Shown here piece by piece: positions 5,356 through 8,242 of a stretch of 8,242 nt of DNA (position 1 is the stretch's first letter; each line of letters opens with the position of its first letter). The DNA is from SIG440 sp045647905 (GTDB lineage Bacteria; Bacillota; Clostridia; Monoglobales; Monoglobaceae). Under the pieces are notes generated by a model, which made no database searches, had not been told where the DNA came from, and saw only the letters and a list, made by a program, of their open reading frames with translations. A program made the translations under genes and the position numbers. Where the stretch lies: NCBI GenBank assembly GCA_045647905.1, contig JAZRMZ010000093.1, forward strand, positions 1-8,242. The letters are read 5' to 3'.

Positions 5356-6855
5356 TCAAAAACGCAAGCAAAATTTTTTAAATGCCGAAATACCATCTGC
5401 GTCACGTTTGAACACTCCTGCATCAACCAAAACCTGTTCAAACACCGCTCCCACTTCAGCCTTAATTATATCATCAGCATTATCCGCCGAGAACTGCGGA
5501 TATTTTTTCTTAAGTCTATCCGCCCATTCAGCGTGTGATACCAGTTTTTCATTCTCCGCAATATTTTCACCACGAAGAATTGCTTCTTTAAGCAAATCAA
5601 GCTCCACAGCCAGTCTTGACGGCAAAATTGCAAGTCCCATAACTTCAATCAATCCAATGTTTTCCTTTTTTATGTGATGAAGTTCAGGGTTCGGATGGAA
5701 CAACCCCATGGGACTTTCCTCTGTTGTTCTGTTGTTTCTGAGAACAAGGTCACATTCCGTCACACCGCCCCGCTTACGCACAATAGGCGTTATGGTATTG
5801 TGCGGCACATCCCCCGAAAACGCAAAAACATCAACACTTTCGTCCGAATATCCGCGCCATTCCTTCAAAATTTCATCACAAGCATTTTCAAGCACTTTTG
5901 TGTCACGTGCCGAAAGTCTTATAACCGACATTGGCCACTTCACAATCCCTGCCTTTACCTCAGGGAAATTCTTCATTGTAAATTCCCACTCAACGGGAGC
6001 TTTTTCCATTGCAAACTCAAATTTTCCGCCCTGAAAATGTTCATGACTGAGAATCGAACCGCCAACAATGGGCAGGTCAGCATTTGAACCCACAAAATAA
6101 TGGGGAAGTCTCTCAACAATTTCAAACAACTTGCCAAAGGCTGCCTTGTCAATTTTCATAGGAACATGACAACTGTTAAACACAATGCAATGCTCATTGT
6201 AATAACCATAAGGCGAATACTGCAAAAACCATTCCTCATCACCAACCGTCAAAGGAATCGGAACAAGATTCTGCCGTGCAGGATGTCCGATTCTTCCTGC
6301 GTATCCCGAGTTTTCAGCACACAACTGACATTTCGGGTATGTAACACTTTTTGTCTTTCCCGCCGCCGCAATATCTCTCGGGTCTTTTTCGGGTTTAGAA
6401 AGATTTATACTAATATCCAGAACCCCATAATCCTCCGACTCATATTTCCAGACACGGTCCTTTGCAATTCTTTCCGCTCTGACATAATTAACCTTCTTGC
6501 TCCAATCATAGTAATTATCGGTAGCAAGTTCCGGCGATGCAACATAGTCATCTTCAAACTTTTTTATAACAGCCGAGGGCAGGGGCACAAAGCACGACAT
6601 AATTTTTGTATCAAACAAATCCCTTGATTCATTTGTGCCCGAAATCAAACCGTTCTGTGCAGCATAATCAAGCATCCCGTCCAGAATTTCTTCCAGAGAT
6701 AATTTACCCAAAGAATCATTATCCAAACCGTTCCAGTCATCAATCCCAAATACCTCAAGAAGTCTGTTTCTCACAAACAAACGGTCGCTGTCACAAATCA
6801 GTTTGCTTTCTTGTGCATAATCAATCAATTTATTAATCAACGCTTCAATATTCAT
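5356..6855 (-). CDS. galT: Galactose-1-phosphate uridylyltransferase, family 2
   Basis: Converts UDP-glucose and galactose-1-phosphate to glucose-1-phosphate and UDP-galactose (EC 2.7.7.12) in the cytosol, the second step of the Leloir pathway. At 499 residues it has the normal length of the family 2 enzymes of Gram-positive bacteria. It contains the full family signature DLPIVGGSILSHEHFQGG (260-277), which carries the His-x-His active-site region, and a conserved CQLC pair (176-179). Two starts are possible. ATG 6855 is preferred because the GGAAG site stands nine bases before it, two bases after the galK stop. ATG 6864 overlaps the end of galK by seven bases but is too close to that site. 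It is co-transcribed with galK and closed by the terminator at 5305-5341. Confidence 0.95.
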   Translation of the reverse strand: MNIEALINKLIDYAQESKLICDSDRLFVRNRLLEVFGIDDWNGLDNDSLGKLSLEEILDGMLDYAAQNGLISGTNESRDLFDTKIMSCFVPLPSAVIKKFEDDYVASPELATDNYYDWSKKVNYVRAERIAKDRVWKYESEDYGVLDISINLSKPEKDPRDIAAAGKTKSVTYPKCQLCAENSGYAGRIGHPARQNLVPIPLTVGDEEWFLQYSPYGYYNEHCIVFNSCHVPMKIDKAAFGKLFEIVERLPHYFVGSNADLPIVGGSILSHEHFQGGKFEFAMEKAPVEWEFTMKNFPEVKAGIVKWPMSVIRLSARDTKVLENACDEILKEWRGYSDESVDVFAFSGDVPHNTITPIVRKRGGVTECDLVLRNNRTTEESPMGLFHPNPELHHIKKENIGLIEVMGLAILPSRLAVELDLLKEAILRGENIAENEKLVSHAEWADRLKKKYPQFSADNADDIIKAEVGAVFEQVLVDAGVFKRDADGISAFKKFCLRF

Positions 6856-6857
6856 CT

Positions 6858-8153
6858 TCAACATCTTCCTTCTGCAAATTCAACAAAGTCAATACCGCCA
6901 ACAGGTCTGATTCTCATAAGCCTGCAGCTACCTTCACCAAACACAGCATCAAGGGTAGCTTTATACTGAGCCGAAAGTGCCTTTGGCACAAAAGCCTGAA
7001 TGGTTCCGGCAAAACCTCCGCCATGAACACGTGATGCTCCATGTTTGCCCAAAACCTCACGGCTGAGTGCAAGCCCAATGTTCACAGCCTGCTCAAGGGG
7101 CTTCTTAACAGAATAAATATTCTGCAAAAGTCTCTCCGAAGATTCACCCGATTCACGCACCTGCCTGAGGAAGCCATCAACATCGCCTGCCTTCAATGCC
7201 TCAAAACCGGCTTTGGGACGAAGATTCTCTGCCATAAAATGCATTGCACGCAAAACCGCACGGTCACTGCATTTCTCTCTGATTGCCGCAATATTTTCAA
7301 CAAAAAGCTTTCCGTCCGTCTCACGAAGATATTTCTTTCCAAAGAAAGCCGCAACCTCATCCATTTCCGAGCGCACAGCAACATAATCATCCGTAAGATC
7401 CGCATGACTGCCCTTAGTGTCCGTAATGAACAAGTCATACCCCAGCGAATCAAAATCAACGCTGTAATTTTCAATCACAGGATTTTCATTATCCTCAAAA
7501 TCAATAAAAACAAATCCTCCAACCGAGCTCACCATCTGGTCCATAAGTCCGCATTTCTTTCCAAAGTAAACATTTTCCGCAAACTGACCAATTTTTGCAA
7601 TTTCAACAGCACCCACTTTTCCGTCAGCATAATGCTTGTCAATAACAGTCCCGATAATGGTTTCAAAAGCAGCCGACGAAGATATTCCGCTTCCGGCAAG
7701 AACATCCGATGTTGAATACATATCAAAACCGCCGATTTCAATTCCACGTTCCGCAAACTTTGAGGCAACACCACGGATAAGTGCCGCACTTCCCGTCTCG
7801 CCCTCCTGAACACCAAGATTACCACAATCAATCGCAACCGGTCTGTAACCTTCCGAAAGCACTCTCATAACTCCCGTTTGGTTAAAGGCAACAATCGAAA
7901 TAACATCCACATCCACAGCCGCCGCAAGAACACAGCCATGCTGGTGGTCAGTATGATTACCGCAAATCTCGGTTCTTCCCGAAGCCGAAAAAACTTCAAT
8001 ATCCACAGCATCAGGATAATTTTCAGCAAATTTTCGGGTCGCCGCAGAATATCTGTTTCTCTGATACTCCACAGCATCCTCACCGTACAGTTTAACAAAA
8101 GCATTGTCAAACTCACCATTACTTATCTTCAATAAAAATTCAGATATATTCAT
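6858..8153 (-). CDS. galK: Galactokinase, GHMP kinase family
   Basis: Phosphorylates galactose at C1 with ATP (EC 2.7.1.6) in the cytosol, supplying the substrate of GalT. The 431-residue protein has the galactokinase signature at 59-73 (GRTEICGNHTDHQHG), the GHMP ATP-binding loop at 153-164 (AGSGISSSAAFE), the CGLMDQ segment with the likely catalytic base Asp205 (201-206), and the C-terminal glycine-rich motif at 375-384 (RVHGGGFAGT). The usual Glu of GEHTD is Asn66 here; Asp69 is kept. It is somewhat longer than E. coli GalK (382 residues), with an N-terminal extension of roughly 30 residues before the kinase core. AGAGGTG lies seven bases before ATG 8153. It is the first gene of the operon, with its own promoter at 8186-8214. 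Confidence 0.95.
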   Translation of the reverse strand: MNISEFLLKISNGEFDNAFVKLYGEDAVEYQRNRYSAATRKFAENYPDAVDIEVFSASGRTEICGNHTDHQHGCVLAAAVDVDVISIVAFNQTGVMRVLSEGYRPVAIDCGNLGVQEGETGSAALIRGVASKFAERGIEIGGFDMYSTSDVLAGSGISSSAAFETIIGTVIDKHYADGKVGAVEIAKIGQFAENVYFGKKCGLMDQMVSSVGGFVFIDFEDNENPVIENYSVDFDSLGYDLFITDTKGSHADLTDDYVAVRSEMDEVAAFFGKKYLRETDGKLFVENIAAIREKCSDRAVLRAMHFMAENLRPKAGFEALKAGDVDGFLRQVRESGESSERLLQNIYSVKKPLEQAVNIGLALSREVLGKHGASRVHGGGFAGTIQAFVPKALSAQYKATLDAVFGEGSCRLMRIRPVGGIDFVEFAEGRC

Positions 8154-8185
8154 AAAAAAACACCTCTTTTTATCAGTTTTTCTTC

Positions 8186-8214
8186 ATTATAAAGTATCCC
8201 CCCCTTTTACACAA
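8186..8214 (-). promoter_or_regulatory. galKT promoter with a poly-G spacer
   Basis: On the minus strand TTGTGT (8209-8214), a 17-base spacer and a perfect TATAAT (8186-8191). The spacer contains seven consecutive G (8198-8204). Transcription should start near 8179, giving a leader of about 25 bases with the galK ribosome site. Confidence 0.7.
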
Positions 8215-8224
8215 TAAACATAAT

Positions 8225-8242
8225 TGCACAAAATATGCACAA
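8225..8242. repeat. Direct repeat upstream of the galKT promoter
   Basis: TGCACAA occurs at 8225-8231 and 8236-8242, exactly 11 bases apart, about one helical turn and about 10 bases upstream of the -35 box. A related TACACAA (8208-8214) overlaps the -35. Such spacing suits an activator or repressor that binds direct repeats. The right edge of the window may cut off more copies. Confidence 0.4.

Noticed and set aside
7041..7715. Long plus-strand frame of 224 codons opposite galK
   Set aside because: It lies entirely antisense to a well-supported galK, has no good ribosome site and a composition typical of a shadow frame. The same holds for the long plus-strand frames opposite the terminase, galT and the late regulator.
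1..8242. CRISPR array, rRNA, toxin-antitoxin pair, integrase or insertion-sequence transposase
   Set aside because: No regularly spaced repeats, rRNA-like sequence or proteins with such motifs were found in either strand.

Overview
The window looks like part of a Bacillota (Clostridia-type) chromosome. It is moderately AT-rich, has strong purine-rich Shine-Dalgarno sites, a family 2 GalT of the Gram-positive type, and phage proteins that resemble those of clostridial prophages (A118-like portal, GP20-type scaffold, PBSX-type terminase). It splits at about position 5300 into a host part on the right and a phage-derived part on the left.

Host part (5305-8242): a two-gene Leloir pathway operon read leftward, galK then galT. 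It has a good promoter upstream of galK (8186-8214), almost no gap between the genes, and a strong intrinsic terminator after galT (5305-5341). No galE or sugar transporter lies inside the window.

Phage part (1-5297): a small CI-like repressor is read rightward (4947-5297). Across a divergent promoter region (4782-4946) a Cro-like gene starts a leftward block: Cro-like HTH, a small cysteine-rich protein, a sigma-region-4-like late regulator, a candidate small terminase, large terminase, portal, scaffold, and the first 11 codons of a probable major capsid protein at the window edge. The order is that of a siphovirus-like packaging and head module. The lysogeny switch is joined directly to it, and no integrase, excisionase or replication genes are visible. 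The element may therefore be a deleted prophage, a capsid-encoding satellite, or a domesticated particle. The window cannot decide between these because its left part is cut off.

The most unusual structure is non-coding. Between the portal and scaffold genes lie two adjacent elements of about 90 bases (769-859 and 862-950). Each can fold into a cloverleaf: a 12-base-pair closing stem with one bulge, enclosing three hairpins. They are in opposite orientation. Read in matching orientation they share the same layout: bulge on the same strand, junctions of 3, 2 and 0 bases, a first hairpin starting AAACG, and a third of the form CTTT...AAAG. Six of the twelve closing base pairs differ between the copies, always by changes on both sides that keep pairing. 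This is covariation visible within the window itself. The pair sits where related phages usually have a minor head (MuF-type) gene.

A second structured site, a long imperfect inverted repeat (3824-3914), fills the leader of the terminase genes. It lies just below a promoter-like sequence with a consensus extended -10, no -35, and phased TTGT repeats, directly downstream of the late-regulator gene.
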